Source: Flavobacteriaceae bacterium (GTDB lineage: Bacteria > Bacteroidota > Bacteroidia > Flavobacteriales > Flavobacteriaceae). Taken from it: a stretch of 18,063 nucleotides of DNA. The notes under the pieces were generated by a model. The model had not been told where the DNA came from and did no database searches. It saw only the letters and a program-made list of their open reading frames with translations. The number at the start of each line of letters is the position of its first letter. The stretch's first letter is position 1. The translations under genes were made by a program, and so were the position numbers. Shown here piece by piece: positions 6,738 to 15,068 of the stretch. The stretch is taken from contig JAENXB010000032.1 of assembly GCA_016649785.1 (NCBI GenBank), forward strand, positions 1 to 18,063, written 5' to 3'.

Positions 6738-6961
6738 CTAATTAACCCAAATATCTTGACTAATAAACTCACCGATTTCCGCATTATCCTTCAAACCTTT
6801 TTTCCAGATTTCATCTGCTTGTTCAATTTGTAATTGCTGTTTACGACTTTCAGCAAATACAAAAAGGCCAAAATGGTTATTATGATAATGACAAGGATGA
6901 TCCAAAACCTGATGGGATAGGAGTTTTTAATGTCAAGGATGAGATTGATCGTGTGATCCAA
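6738..6961 (-). pseudogene. Small single-pass membrane protein ORF, apparently frameshifted
   Basis: From TTG at 6961 the minus strand encodes LDHTINLILDIKNSYPIRFW, then a strong transmembrane segment (about residues 18-40), ending with TGA at 6791 after 56 codons. In another frame the same region continues as ESRKQQLQIEQADEIWKKG, then LKDNAEIGEFISQDIWVN, stopping at 6738. Joining the frames near the end of the membrane segment gives a natural helix plus charged cytoplasmic tail of about 74 residues. I read this as one small gene with a frameshift, perhaps at the run of T residues near 6860. No ATG is present. I do not recognise the family. Either frame alone might be spurious. Confidence 0.35.
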
Positions 6962-7031
6962 GGTTTAAGTTAATTATTAGTACCTATTCCGTTCTTAAAG
7001 TGTCCTAAGACTGAAGTTGATTATTTGAAAA

Positions 7032-7058
7032 CGAAACAAAACCCGCAGTTTTGTTTCG
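7032..7058. other. Perfect 11-bp stem-loop
   Basis: CGAAACAAAAC and GTTTTGTTTCG flank the 5-base loop CCGCA. No T-run follows on either strand, so it does not look like a simple intrinsic terminator. It stands alone in an intergenic region. A structured RNA, a protein site or a short mobile-element footprint are all possible. Confidence 0.55.
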
Positions 7059-7463
7059 CCCATTATATTAAGGATTACGACTTTAGGTATTCAAGATTTT
7101 ATGAACTGATCATTTGCTTTGGGGTTTATAAAAATCTACATGTTTTAGTAATTACTCATTTATGTAAATCTACCTGCATTTTGGGAATGTTCTTTACGGT
7201 TTCCCGTAACCAGGTGAAAATAAGAATGTAGTGCGGAGTTCAAAATGTGAAAAATTGCAAATCCGGCTATAAATTGATGGATCTGAAGTTTCGGTCATTT
7301 TAATTTTTGGGTTGAAAGTTCCCGGTTTCAGATTCCTCCTGTTTCATTAAACCATTTCTGCCACTAGGGTTAAAATGTTCCTGGAACCAGAAAAGGACTG
7401 ACCTAATTTCAGGCATTTCTGGGATTTAAATCTTTATAAACCGAAGTGTGATACCAATGAAAA
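7059..7463. other. Intergenic stretch with no recognised gene
   Basis: About 400 bp between the stem-loop and the efflux operon terminator. A 68-codon open frame (TTG start at 7025) is rich in C, Y and F, lacks domain-like patterning and begins inside the stem-loop region, so I do not call it. A short inverted repeat (TTACGG and CCGTAA) lies near 7195-7210. I see no promoter facing either neighbour. Confidence 0.45.
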
Positions 7464-7466
7464 TAA

Positions 7467-7499
7467 AAAATCGGCCCCAAATACTCCGGGACCGATTTT
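7467..7499 (-). terminator. Intrinsic terminator of the efflux operon
   Basis: Read on the minus strand, AAAATCGGTCCC pairs with GGGGCCGATTTT (one mismatch) around a short loop, followed by a T-rich tail (TTTTTTATTTT). It lies 34 bp beyond the stop of the outer-membrane gene, where an operon terminator is expected. Confidence 0.75.
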
Positions 7500-7508
7500 C
7501 ACTACCAA

Positions 7509-7529
7509 CTAACTACTAACTACTAACTA
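7509..7529. repeat. Three tandem copies of CTAACTA
   Basis: Three exact 7-bp copies lie between the operon terminator and the stop codon of the outer-membrane gene, 4 bp from the coding end. The unit differs from the ATTCAAA family, but unit length and position just after a stop codon are the same. Confidence 0.7.
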
Positions 7530-7532
7530 AAA

Positions 7533-8933
7533 TTATCGCCATCCTCCACCAAGGGCCCGGTACAATTCAACAATTGAATTGAGTTTGTTAAATCTGGCAT
7601 TTACCAGTTCCAGTTGAGAATTAAGGGTGTTTTCCCTCGCGGTAAGAACTTCCAGATAATTTACCATCCCGTTGTTCAGCAATTCTTCCGAATAAGAAGT
7701 TGCCAACCCGTAGGCATCAAATTCCTTTGTTTTTACCCCAATTTTCTCAACAGCAGCTTCATAATTGTACATGGCATCAGAAACTTCCCTGGAGGCGATC
7801 AGCAGGGATCTTTCAAAATCAATCAACGCGATTTCCTGTTGTGCCTGCGAAACTTCGTATTGTGTTCTTATTTGTCTTCCGTTTATTAAAGGTTGTGCCA
7901 CTGAAGCTATTAAATTGGCAAATAATGAATTTGCGTTAAACAGTTCGGCTATGTCCAGGCTCCGGAAACCACCGGCAGCTGTTAACCTTAAGGTTGGATA
8001 AAAACTGCTGCGAGCGACATTTGTAAGTTCAAAAGCATTCACAAGATGATATTCGGCTGCAATTACATCGGGCCTGTTTCTAAGTAGCTCACTTGGAAGC
8101 CCGGTATTAAGCGGGACGGCAATAACCTGGTTGCCCATGTTTGTTCTATCAATTTGTCGCGGTGCATACCCCAATAAAATGGAGAAAGAATTTTCCAGTA
8201 ACCTTATTTCATTTTTGATATCAATTAATACGGCCTGGGCACGGTATAATTGTGCTTCGGTCTGTTTTACACCAACTTCAGTTACGCTTCCGGCTTCCTT
8301 TAAGGCTTTGGTCGTTTCCAGGCTGCTTTCCCTGGTGACAATAGTTTCTTCAGTGATCCTTTGTTGTTCATCCAAGGCCAGCAACTGGTAATAAGATGAA
8401 GCAAGAGCTGAAATAAGTTCAGTTTTTACTGCCTGATGTGCAGCAGCGGTTTGAAGGTATGAAGCCTGAAAAGCACGGTCATTACTTCTTATTTTCCCCC
8501 AGATATCGGCTTCCCAGGATAAATTTCCTGTCGCTTCATATTGAGTTTGGTTGCCATCAGAAGTTGTGGAGAACTGGCTGTTTTTTGACAGGGACTGATG
8601 ATTTACGGTCCCGTTAAGGCTGAGAGTAGGTAAATATCCTGCTTTCCCTTGTTTCACATAGGCTTCTGATGCCGCCATTTGCTGCAGGGCGATCCTTATA
8701 TCCATATTGCTTTGCAGTCCTTCTTCTATATAGGAAATAAGTATGGGATCGGTAAACATTTCCCGCCATGAAACATTCGCCATATTGAGGCTGTCCCTGG
8801 AAATATTGTCGGTGCGATAGAATTCCTCTTTAACTACTTCCGGTGGGGTGTAATCCCTTGCGACAAAACATGACTGCAACGAAAATAACACAGCAGGGAT
8901 CAATATGAATTTATATATTTGAAAATTCTTCAT
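7533..8933 (-). CDS. RND efflux outer-membrane lipoprotein (TolC/NodT family)
   Basis: This 466-aa protein is the outer-membrane channel of the pump. The signal sequence ends in the lipobox LQSC with the modified cysteine at residue 22. The mature start, FVARDYTPPEV, is typical of NodT/OprM-type factors, as is the ending ALGGGWR. In between are the two repeated OEP domains with long heptad-patterned helices, including PSELLRNRPDVIAAEYHL in the second repeat. The trimer is expected to form an outer-membrane barrel with a periplasmic helical tunnel that docks to the adaptor and permease encoded just upstream. It is the last gene of the operon, 11 bp after the permease gene, and a terminator follows. 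The substrate cannot be read from the sequence. Confidence 0.95.
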   Translation of the reverse strand: MKNFQIYKFILIPAVLFSLQSCFVARDYTPPEVVKEEFYRTDNISRDSLNMANVSWREMFTDPILISYIEEGLQSNMDIRIALQQMAASEAYVKQGKAGYLPTLSLNGTVNHQSLSKNSQFSTTSDGNQTQYEATGNLSWEADIWGKIRSNDRAFQASYLQTAAAHQAVKTELISALASSYYQLLALDEQQRITEETIVTRESSLETTKALKEAGSVTEVGVKQTEAQLYRAQAVLIDIKNEIRLLENSFSILLGYAPRQIDRTNMGNQVIAVPLNTGLPSELLRNRPDVIAAEYHLVNAFELTNVARSSFYPTLRLTAAGGFRSLDIAELFNANSLFANLIASVAQPLINGRQIRTQYEVSQAQQEIALIDFERSLLIASREVSDAMYNYEAAVEKIGVKTKEFDAYGLATSYSEELLNNGMVNYLEVLTARENTLNSQLELVNARFNKLNSIVELYRALGGGWR

Positions 8934-8944
8934 TTTGTATGTTT

Positions 8945-11900
8945 TTACAATTGTTCGTTTTTTTCGACAATAACTTCTGGTTTTTTACTTGATTTTTCCT
9001 GTAACCATTGGAAAAAGATGAACAAAATGGGGATAATAAATACTCCAAATACGGTTCCTACCAGCAAGCCTCCTACGGCCCCGGTACCAATCGATCTGTT
9101 TCCCGCCGCTCCGGTTCCTCCGGCAAAAACCAGTGGGAGCAATCCAATGATAAAGGCAAGGGAGGTCATTAATATAGGTCTTAGTCTCACTTTGGCCGCG
9201 TCAAAAGCTGCATCTGCAATTGTAAATCCTGCCTTACGTCTCTGGATCGCGAACTCCACAATTAAAATCGCGTTTTTTGCCAGGAGTCCCAGCAACATAA
9301 TAAGGGAGATCTGAAAATAAATATTGGCCTGCAGCCCTGTAAAGTTTGTAAATAAATAAGCCCCCATTACCCCAACAGGCAACGAAAAAAGTACGGTCAA
9401 TGGAAGTAAATAACTCTCATATTGAGCAGCGAGAATAAAATAAACAAACATGATACTCAGAAAGAAGATTAAAGCCGTTTGGTTTCCTGCTGAAATCTCT
9501 TCACGTGTGAGGCCCGAGAAATCTATTGAAAAATTAGCGGGAAGTGAAGATTCACTTACTTCCTGAACAGCAGCAATGGCATCTCCCGTAGAATATCCGG
9601 GTGCAGGAGCACCGTTTACGCTGGCAGAATTGAACAGGTTGAATCTTGTTACAGATTGAGGCCCATAAACCCGTTTCAGATTTACAAATTCCGTAATTGG
9701 TGCCATTTCACCTTTGTCATTTCTCACAAACAGGGAATTTAGGTCGCTTAGTGTTGCACGATCCTGTGGCAATGCCTGCACGAAAACCCTGTACTGTTTT
9801 CCAAAACGGGCAAAATCGGCGGCATAAATACTTCCTATATAACCCTGAAGAGTGGAGAAAATACTGCTTATTGAAACACCCGCTTCTTTAGCTTTAGGAA
9901 CATTTATATCCATTTCATATTGCGGATAATTTGTGTTAAATGAACTTTGCGCGTATAAAACTTCCGGACGCTGTGACAGTTCAGATAAATAGGCCTGGGC
10001 GGCCTGATCTAATTCCCGGAAACTTCCGCCGGAGCGGTCTAAAATTTTCATTTCAAAACCGGCTGAAATTCCGAACCCGGGGATACTTGGGGGTGCAAAA
10101 AACAACATATTGGCACCCGGAATTCCCGCGGCTATCTGAAACATTTTACCCGTAAGGGCATCAGAGGAAACGGCCTCGTCTTTACGATCTGCCCATGGGT
10201 CTAATCTCACGATACCAAAAGCATTATTACTACCGGCCCCGCCAATTAAACTGAACCCATTTATTAAAGTAACTCCCTCTACACCTGGCATTTGGCGTAT
10301 TTCTTCACTCAGTTCACTTGTGATCTCTACTGTTCTGTCCAGGGAAGCTCCGGCAGGAAGCTCAATATTGGCGAAAACCATCCCTCTGTCCTCGTTGGGA
10401 ACAAACCCGGTAGGAGTGTTGGAAGCTGCCCAAAATATACCTCCCACAGAAATTAAAAGGATGACAACGGTTATCCATTTGTGCTTATATAAGAAAACAA
10501 GGGAATTTCCGTATTTTTTCGTGGTAACGGCGAAGGCTGTGTTAAATGAAGAATAGAAGCGCTCTAAGAAACTCTTCTTTTTCCCTTCTTCATCTTTGTG
10601 AGGTTTAAGCAGCAAAGCACATAATGCAGGACTTAAGGTCAAAGCATTTACAGCAGAAATTGCTATTGCCACAATTAACGTGACCCCAAATTGTTCGTAA
10701 AACACCCCGGTTGGTCCTGTAATAAAGGTTACCGGGATAAACACAGCTCCCATTACCAGGGTAATGGAAATGATAGCTCCGGTAATTTCTTCCATGGCGG
10801 TTTTTGTGGCAAATAAAGCACTGCTGGCACCTCCCTCCAGCTTGGCATGCACTGCTTCTACTACCACAATGGCATCATCTACCACAATTCCTATGGCAAG
10901 TACCAAAGCGAACAGGGTCAACAAATTCACCGAATACCCGAACAGGTTCAAAAAGAAAAATGTACCGATTATGGAAACCGGAACTGAAATTGCGGGAATA
11001 AGAGTGGATCGGAAATCTTGGAGAAATACAAATACTACTAAAAATACCAGTAAGAATGCTTCTATTAAGGTTATAACAACCTTGTGAATTGAAGCTGTTA
11101 AAAACTCATTGGTGTCAAAATTTATGAAAACTGACATTCCTGTAGGGAATTCTTTTTCGAGTTCTGCTAGCCGTGTATGAATGGTTTCTATAATTTCCTG
11201 GGCGTTGGAACCGGGGGTTTGGTAAACCGCCATACTTACCCCGGGTAATCCATTGGTATAAGAAATTACACTGTAACCTTCAGCATCCAGCTCAACTTTA
11301 GCAACATCTTTTAATCGTAAAAACTGGCCGTTATCCAGCGCTTTAATTACAATATCTTCATATTCTGCTTCAGTAGTGAAGCGCCCCCCATATTTAATGG
11401 TATATTCAAAGGCTTTCGCGTCGTCTTGTCCCAGCGCTCCGGCTGCCGCTTCCAAACTTTGCTCGTTAATGGCCGCAGTAACATCAGAAGGTATCAGATT
11501 ATAAGCCGCAAGTTTTGCAGGTTGCAACCAAATACGCATCGCGTAATTTTTTGAGCCGAAAACATTTACATCTCCTACACCATTTACCCTCTTCAATTCG
11601 GGAATGACGTTGATGTTGAGGTAATTCTGAATAAAAGTGGCATCGTATTCTTCATTATCTGATATTACAGTGAAGAACATCAAGGCGCTGGTTTGTTGTT
11701 TTTGAGTGGTAACCCCAGATTGGGTTACTTCGCGCGGCAGTAAAGGTAGGGCACGGCCGACCCTGTTTTGAACGTTCACTGCTGCGATATCAGGATCAAC
11801 TCCCTGGTCAAAAAACACCTGGATACTGGCTCTACCGTTATTACTTGCTGTGGAGGTAATATAGTTCATTCCCTCAACCCCGTTTATTTGCTCTTCAATA

Positions 11901-12091
11901 GGAATTAATACACTTTCCAGTACCGTTTCAGCATTTGCTCCGGGATAATTCGCCGCTACCTGTATGGTAGGAGGGGCAATATCCGGATATTGGGTTACCG
12001 GCAGGGTGGTTAAACCAATAATACCTAAAATAACTAGAACTATGGAAACAACCGTGGATAAAACCGGTCTTTCTATGAATTTTTTTAACAT
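8945..12091 (-). CDS. HAE1-type RND multidrug efflux permease (AcrB/MexB-like)
   Basis: This 1048-aa inner-membrane protein has the full HAE1 layout: a first helix at about 12-30, a large periplasmic loop starting PVTQYPDIAPPTIQV, six clustered helices from about 335, a second periplasmic loop and six C-terminal helices. The proton-relay residues are present: the aspartate pair in GIVVDDAIVVVE (D405, D406) and K939 in GLLAKNAILIVEFA, matching D407, D408 and K940 of AcrB. FERPxxxxV-type residues at the start (FIERPVLSTV) also fit HAE1. It should work as a trimer that uses proton flow to pump hydrophobic or amphipathic compounds from the periplasm and inner leaflet. It sits 10 bp after the adaptor gene. 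Multidrug transport is the family inference; the actual substrates are unknown. Confidence 0.97.
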   Translation of the reverse strand: MLKKFIERPVLSTVVSIVLVILGIIGLTTLPVTQYPDIAPPTIQVAANYPGANAETVLESVLIPIEEQINGVEGMNYITSTASNNGRASIQVFFDQGVDPDIAAVNVQNRVGRALPLLPREVTQSGVTTQKQQTSALMFFTVISDNEEYDATFIQNYLNINVIPELKRVNGVGDVNVFGSKNYAMRIWLQPAKLAAYNLIPSDVTAAINEQSLEAAAGALGQDDAKAFEYTIKYGGRFTTEAEYEDIVIKALDNGQFLRLKDVAKVELDAEGYSVISYTNGLPGVSMAVYQTPGSNAQEIIETIHTRLAELEKEFPTGMSVFINFDTNEFLTASIHKVVITLIEAFLLVFLVVFVFLQDFRSTLIPAISVPVSIIGTFFFLNLFGYSVNLLTLFALVLAIGIVVDDAIVVVEAVHAKLEGGASSALFATKTAMEEITGAIISITLVMGAVFIPVTFITGPTGVFYEQFGVTLIVAIAISAVNALTLSPALCALLLKPHKDEEGKKKSFLERFYSSFNTAFAVTTKKYGNSLVFLYKHKWITVVILLISVGGIFWAASNTPTGFVPNEDRGMVFANIELPAGASLDRTVEITSELSEEIRQMPGVEGVTLINGFSLIGGAGSNNAFGIVRLDPWADRKDEAVSSDALTGKMFQIAAGIPGANMLFFAPPSIPGFGISAGFEMKILDRSGGSFRELDQAAQAYLSELSQRPEVLYAQSSFNTNYPQYEMDINVPKAKEAGVSISSIFSTLQGYIGSIYAADFARFGKQYRVFVQALPQDRATLSDLNSLFVRNDKGEMAPITEFVNLKRVYGPQSVTRFNLFNSASVNGAPAPGYSTGDAIAAVQEVSESSLPANFSIDFSGLTREEISAGNQTALIFFLSIMFVYFILAAQYESYLLPLTVLFSLPVGVMGAYLFTNFTGLQANIYFQISLIMLLGLLAKNAILIVEFAIQRRKAGFTIADAAFDAAKVRLRPILMTSLAFIIGLLPLVFAGGTGAAGNRSIGTGAVGGLLVGTVFGVFIIPILFIFFQWLQEKSSKKPEVIVEKNEQL

Positions 12092-12101
12092 CTGATTTTT
12101 A

Positions 12102-13220
12102 TTATTTAAATACAGGGTTCAATGAATCGGTAATACTGTCAAAAGCGACGGGCTGTGGGGTGATGGGGGTGTTGTTGCGAAGTTTTCCAATTCCGTTTCC
12201 AACAATCTTATCTCCTGTTTCAATTCCCGAAGCAACCACAATAAGATTGTTTATTCGGTCCCTGACTTTAATTGCCCTTGAGATGGCGATGCTGTCTCCT
12301 TGAACGAAGTAAACATACACTTTGCCTTGCTGTTCAAAAGAAGCCGATTCCGGGACCACAGGGACATTCTCATAAGTTTTTGGGATCCTGATATTTCCGC
12401 TGTTCCCATTGATCAATAATCTTCCGGGATTCGGAAATTTCGCCCTGAAACTCACAGTTCCGGTAGATCGGTCTACTTGTCCTGTAACCGTCTGAATAGC
12501 TCCCTTTTCTTTATACATTTCTCCATTTACCAGTTGCAATTCTACCGGGGGGATATTTTTAATTTTTTCTGAAATAGTTTCTCCTTCTGTATTCTGAATA
12601 AAATCCAGGTAATCTCTTTCGTTCATACCGAAGAAGGCATAAACTTCATCTATATCTGAAACGGTAGTTAAAGGGATAGGATCGCTTGGGCTTACAAGTG
12701 CGCCTTCCCTAAAAGGGATTGCTCCTACATATCCGTCTACCGGACTTTTAATAGTTGCATAGCCAATATTGGCAGCAATACTGCTGTAGCCAGCCTTTGC
12801 CTGTTCAAGACGGGCCTTTGCTGTTTCCAGCTGGACAGAACTAATAATACCCTTTTCTACCAATGGCTTCAATTTATCTACTTCCACCTGCGCCGCATTT
12901 ACATTAGCTTTTGCAGCACCTGCTTCCTGAGTGAGGGATCTTGTTTCCAACGTGAAAAGAGTTTGTCCTTTTTTTACCTTCTGTCCTTCGTCAACCAAAA
13001 CATTTGTGATATATCCGGATCCTTTGGCACGTACCGCACTGCTTATGGTTCCTTCAATGCTAACAGGATAGGAGGTGTAACCGCTAAGGGTTTTGTTGGG
13101 GACTTCTATGACGGGAAATAGCTTCGGACCCTGAGACATTTGCTGTCCGCCGGGATTGTCCTGGCAGGATATAATAAGAAAAGTGATTAATATAAAACCG
13201 AAGTAACTTAATTTTTTCAT
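12102..13220 (-). CDS. RND efflux periplasmic adaptor lipoprotein (AcrA/MexA-like)
   Basis: This 372-aa adaptor has a signal peptide and a lipobox ending at C19 (IISC). The two half-motifs of the lipoyl domain are at about 60-92 (KGSGYITNVLVDEGQKVKKG) and 153-178 (TIKSPVDGYVGAIPFREG), flanking a short helical hairpin (95-150) rich in Q, E, K and A. The beta-barrel and membrane-proximal domains follow (about 185-360), including a GQVDRSTGTVSFRAKFPNP block typical of the HAE1-associated subfamily. It bridges the permease and the outer-membrane channel, anchored in the inner membrane by lipid. It lies 18 bp after the regulator and 10 bp before the permease, so translation is probably tightly linked. 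Confidence 0.96.
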   Translation of the reverse strand: MKKLSYFGFILITFLIISCQDNPGGQQMSQGPKLFPVIEVPNKTLSGYTSYPVSIEGTISSAVRAKGSGYITNVLVDEGQKVKKGQTLFTLETRSLTQEAGAAKANVNAAQVEVDKLKPLVEKGIISSVQLETAKARLEQAKAGYSSIAANIGYATIKSPVDGYVGAIPFREGALVSPSDPIPLTTVSDIDEVYAFFGMNERDYLDFIQNTEGETISEKIKNIPPVELQLVNGEMYKEKGAIQTVTGQVDRSTGTVSFRAKFPNPGRLLINGNSGNIRIPKTYENVPVVPESASFEQQGKVYVYFVQGDSIAISRAIKVRDRINNLIVVASGIETGDKIVGNGIGKLRNNTPITPQPVAFDSITDSLNPVFK

Positions 13221-13238
13221 TTGCTTAACTATTGTGGA

Positions 13239-13739
13239 TTATTGGTATTTCCTTTGAATGACGTTTAATTTTAACTTTTGGATTGCAGTCGTGGCCTCAT
13301 CTAAAAAAATGAGAGAATTTTTATTGAACTCAATATCACATTCGGGCTCTTCCTTTTCTGTGTTTTGTCTTCGTTTCTCCTTATAATTTATGATATCCTG
13401 ATGAATGGATTTTTCATTATTCCATTTTTCGATCATCTCCTCTATAATGTTCAGTATCAGGTTTGGATGGATAATAAAATATCTTTTTCTGTCTCCGGGC
13501 CGGGTTACATAACTTATCTTGTTTAAGGATTGTAAATGCTCCAAATGTGTGGAAATAGTGCTCTTACTCGCATTGAGATCCTCAACCAATTCATCAAAGG
13601 TGATTCCTTTCTTTTCTGTTAAAATGAGCGTAGCAAAGATCCTGGCAGCTACGGGAGCTAATTTATTTAACTTTTCAAAATTCACTCCCAGCTTTTCAAC
13701 GAGTTCTTTTTTCTGGATATTCATTTCTTCATCATTCAT
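13239..13739 (-). CDS. GbsR/MarR-type winged-helix transcriptional regulator
   Basis: This 166-aa protein has a winged helix at about residues 30-92. The helix-turn-helix is TFDELVEDLNASKSTISTHLEHL, spread over 47-69, and the wing is YVTRPGDRKRYFII at 77-90. PVAARIFATLIL before it is characteristic of the GbsR subgroup. A helical C-terminal part (93-166) probably mediates dimerisation. As first gene of the efflux operon it is expected to control its own expression and that of the pump, most likely as a ligand-released repressor. A 20-bp near-palindrome immediately upstream is a candidate site. Starts at 13739 or at the in-frame ATG at 13724 are both possible; the upstream -7 box fits either. 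Confidence 0.9.
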   Translation of the reverse strand: MNDEEMNIQKKELVEKLGVNFEKLNKLAPVAARIFATLILTEKKGITFDELVEDLNASKSTISTHLEHLQSLNKISYVTRPGDRKRYFIIHPNLILNIIEEMIEKWNNEKSIHQDIINYKEKRRQNTEKEEPECDIEFNKNSLIFLDEATTAIQKLKLNVIQRKYQ

Positions 13740-13758
13740 CTTTCAGATTTTAGAAGCG

Positions 13759-13766
13759 CAAAATTA
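13759..13766 (-). promoter_or_regulatory. -7 box of the GbsR-RND operon promoter
   Basis: The minus strand reads TAATTTTG, an exact TAnnTTTG match 19 bp before the regulator ATG. A TTCG element (13786-13789) with 19 bp spacing is a plausible -33 box (3 of 4 matches to TTTG) and falls inside the candidate operator. Confidence 0.65.
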
Positions 13767-13771
13767 AATTA

Positions 13772-13791
13772 AGTTCTGATTTATCCGAACT
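13772..13791. promoter_or_regulatory. Candidate GbsR/MarR operator (near-palindrome)
   Basis: AGTTCTGATTTATCCGAACT is a 20-bp dyad with 8 of 10 pairs matching. It starts 5 bp upstream of the -7 box and covers the -33 position, so a bound dimer would exclude RNA polymerase. Size and symmetry suit a MarR-fold dimer. Binding by the adjacent regulator is inferred. Confidence 0.55.
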
Positions 13792-13816
13792 AACAAAACC
13801 TAAAATTTTGTTAAAT

Positions 13817-13854
13817 AAAAAAGCTCCCGGAAATTTTTTTGGGGAGCTTTTTTT
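13817..13854 (-). terminator. Intrinsic, probably bidirectional terminator
   Basis: AAAAAAGCTCCC and GGGAGCTTTTTT form a perfect 12-bp stem whose ends supply T-runs on both strands. It lies 48 bp beyond the end of the flavin monooxygenase gene and isolates it from the efflux operon promoter. Confidence 0.85.
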
Positions 13855-13901
13855 AAAAGAAGGGAGAATTTATCCGGGCAGGAAAACTCGCAGTTGAGGA
13901 T

Positions 13902-14903
13902 TTAAAATTCCTTCATCACTTCCGAAAAGATCCTATAAGATTTAACCCTATCCTGGTGATGAAAGATATGAGATGCCACCATTAATTCATTGACCCCCGT
14001 TTTTTGAAGAAAATCCTCGGTTTTTTGCTTTAGCGTTTCCTTGCTGCCCACAAAAGAATATTTTAGCATACGCTGAAAAGCTGGGTTTTCAGACAAATCC
14101 CGCAATTCGCTCGTCATATTTATAGGTTCCTGGAGATAGTCAATATTTCCTGTCAAAACCCCAAACATCATGCGGATCATGGAAGTTGAAATTTTTTCTG
14201 CCTCCTCATCACTGTCTGCGGCGATCACATTAATGCAGGCAATTGTATATGGTTCCTGCAAAAATTCTGAAGGCTTAAAATTGTTGTAGTAAATATTCAT
14301 GGCCTCGAATAATTGTGCAGGAGCAAAATGACTTGCAAAAACATAAGGGAGGCCTTTTTTAGCCGCGAGTTGAGCGCTATCTGTACTGGAACCTAATATA
14401 TAAAGTGGAACATTTATCCCTTCGGCAATGCTGGCCCTTACTTTGGCTCCGCTATTTTCAGGGGAAAAATACTTTTGAATCTCGCCAATTTCTTCGGGAA
14501 ATTTATGGACCGCTTGCATTCTGTCAGAACGGATGGCATGCGCCGTCAGCTGATCTGTTCCCGGGGCTCTGCCCAGGCCCAAATCAATTCGATTTGGATA
14601 AATAGATCCTAAGGTTCCAAATTGTTCGGCGACAATTAAAGGGGAGTGGTTGGGAAGCATAATTCCGCCGGAACCCACCCTTATTTTTTTTGTACCACCG
14701 GCAATATACCCAATTAGGACTGAAGTTGCCGAACTGGCAATGCTTATCATATTGTGGTGTTCTGCCAGCCAAAAACGTTTATAACCGAAACCTTCTGCTT
14801 TTTGGGCGAGGTCAAGGCTCTTTTTAAAAGTTTCTTCAGGGTTGGAATCACTGGAAACACTCGCTAATTCTAAAATGGAAAATGGGATATTTTTATAATT
14901 CAT
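13902..14903 (-). CDS. Luciferase-like flavin-dependent monooxygenase (LLM class, YhbW-like)
   Basis: This 333-aa protein is a bacterial-luciferase-fold oxidoreductase that would use reduced flavin and oxygen. Recognisable blocks are the YKRFWLAEHHN motif (41-51), GSGGIMLPNHSPLIVAEQFG (77-96), DLGLGRAPGTD (107-117) and a central YILGSS segment near 168. These place it in the MsnO8/YhbW subgroup rather than with true LuxA or LuxB. The protein is soluble, with no signal peptide. No flavin reductase gene is nearby, and the substrate is unknown. The start ATG opens the conserved first strand (NIPFSILELASV). A terminator follows the gene; the roughly 270-bp upstream region holds a REP-like hairpin and a heptamer array. 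Confidence 0.93.
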   Translation of the reverse strand: MNYKNIPFSILELASVSSDSNPEETFKKSLDLAQKAEGFGYKRFWLAEHHNMISIASSATSVLIGYIAGGTKKIRVGSGGIMLPNHSPLIVAEQFGTLGSIYPNRIDLGLGRAPGTDQLTAHAIRSDRMQAVHKFPEEIGEIQKYFSPENSGAKVRASIAEGINVPLYILGSSTDSAQLAAKKGLPYVFASHFAPAQLFEAMNIYYNNFKPSEFLQEPYTIACINVIAADSDEEAEKISTSMIRMMFGVLTGNIDYLQEPINMTSELRDLSENPAFQRMLKYSFVGSKETLKQKTEDFLQKTGVNELMVASHIFHHQDRVKSYRIFSEVMKEF

Positions 14904-15020
14904 ACGTAAAATTTAATCTTGGTTTTAAATGGATGGTATTTCTGTTGGTCGAAGGAAAAGTGATTTATTTACTAACGAGCTTTCCATCATAATCTGTTCC
15001 ATAAATAATTCCAAATCCTA

Positions 15021-15048
15021 CCCCGATCCCGATGCTTCGGGATCGGGG
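15021..15048. repeat. REP-like stem-loop, 12-bp arms
   Basis: CCCCGATCCCGA and TCGGGATCGGGG flank a 4-base loop (TGCT). It is G+C-rich in an A/T-rich gap between divergent genes and lacks a T-run, so a terminator role is unlikely. The TCCCGA/TCGGGA core is shared with the hairpin at 96-119. Confidence 0.75.
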
Positions 15049-15068
15049 CCAAATCCCAATTTTCAAAT

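Noticed and set aside
7025..7231. 68-codon plus-strand frame with TTG start
   Set aside because: It starts inside a perfect stem-loop, has no homology-like features and unusual composition, and lacks a promoter.
8919..11087. Several plus-strand frames of 64-131 codons inside the RND permease gene
   Set aside because: All are antisense shadows of a well-supported 1048-codon gene.
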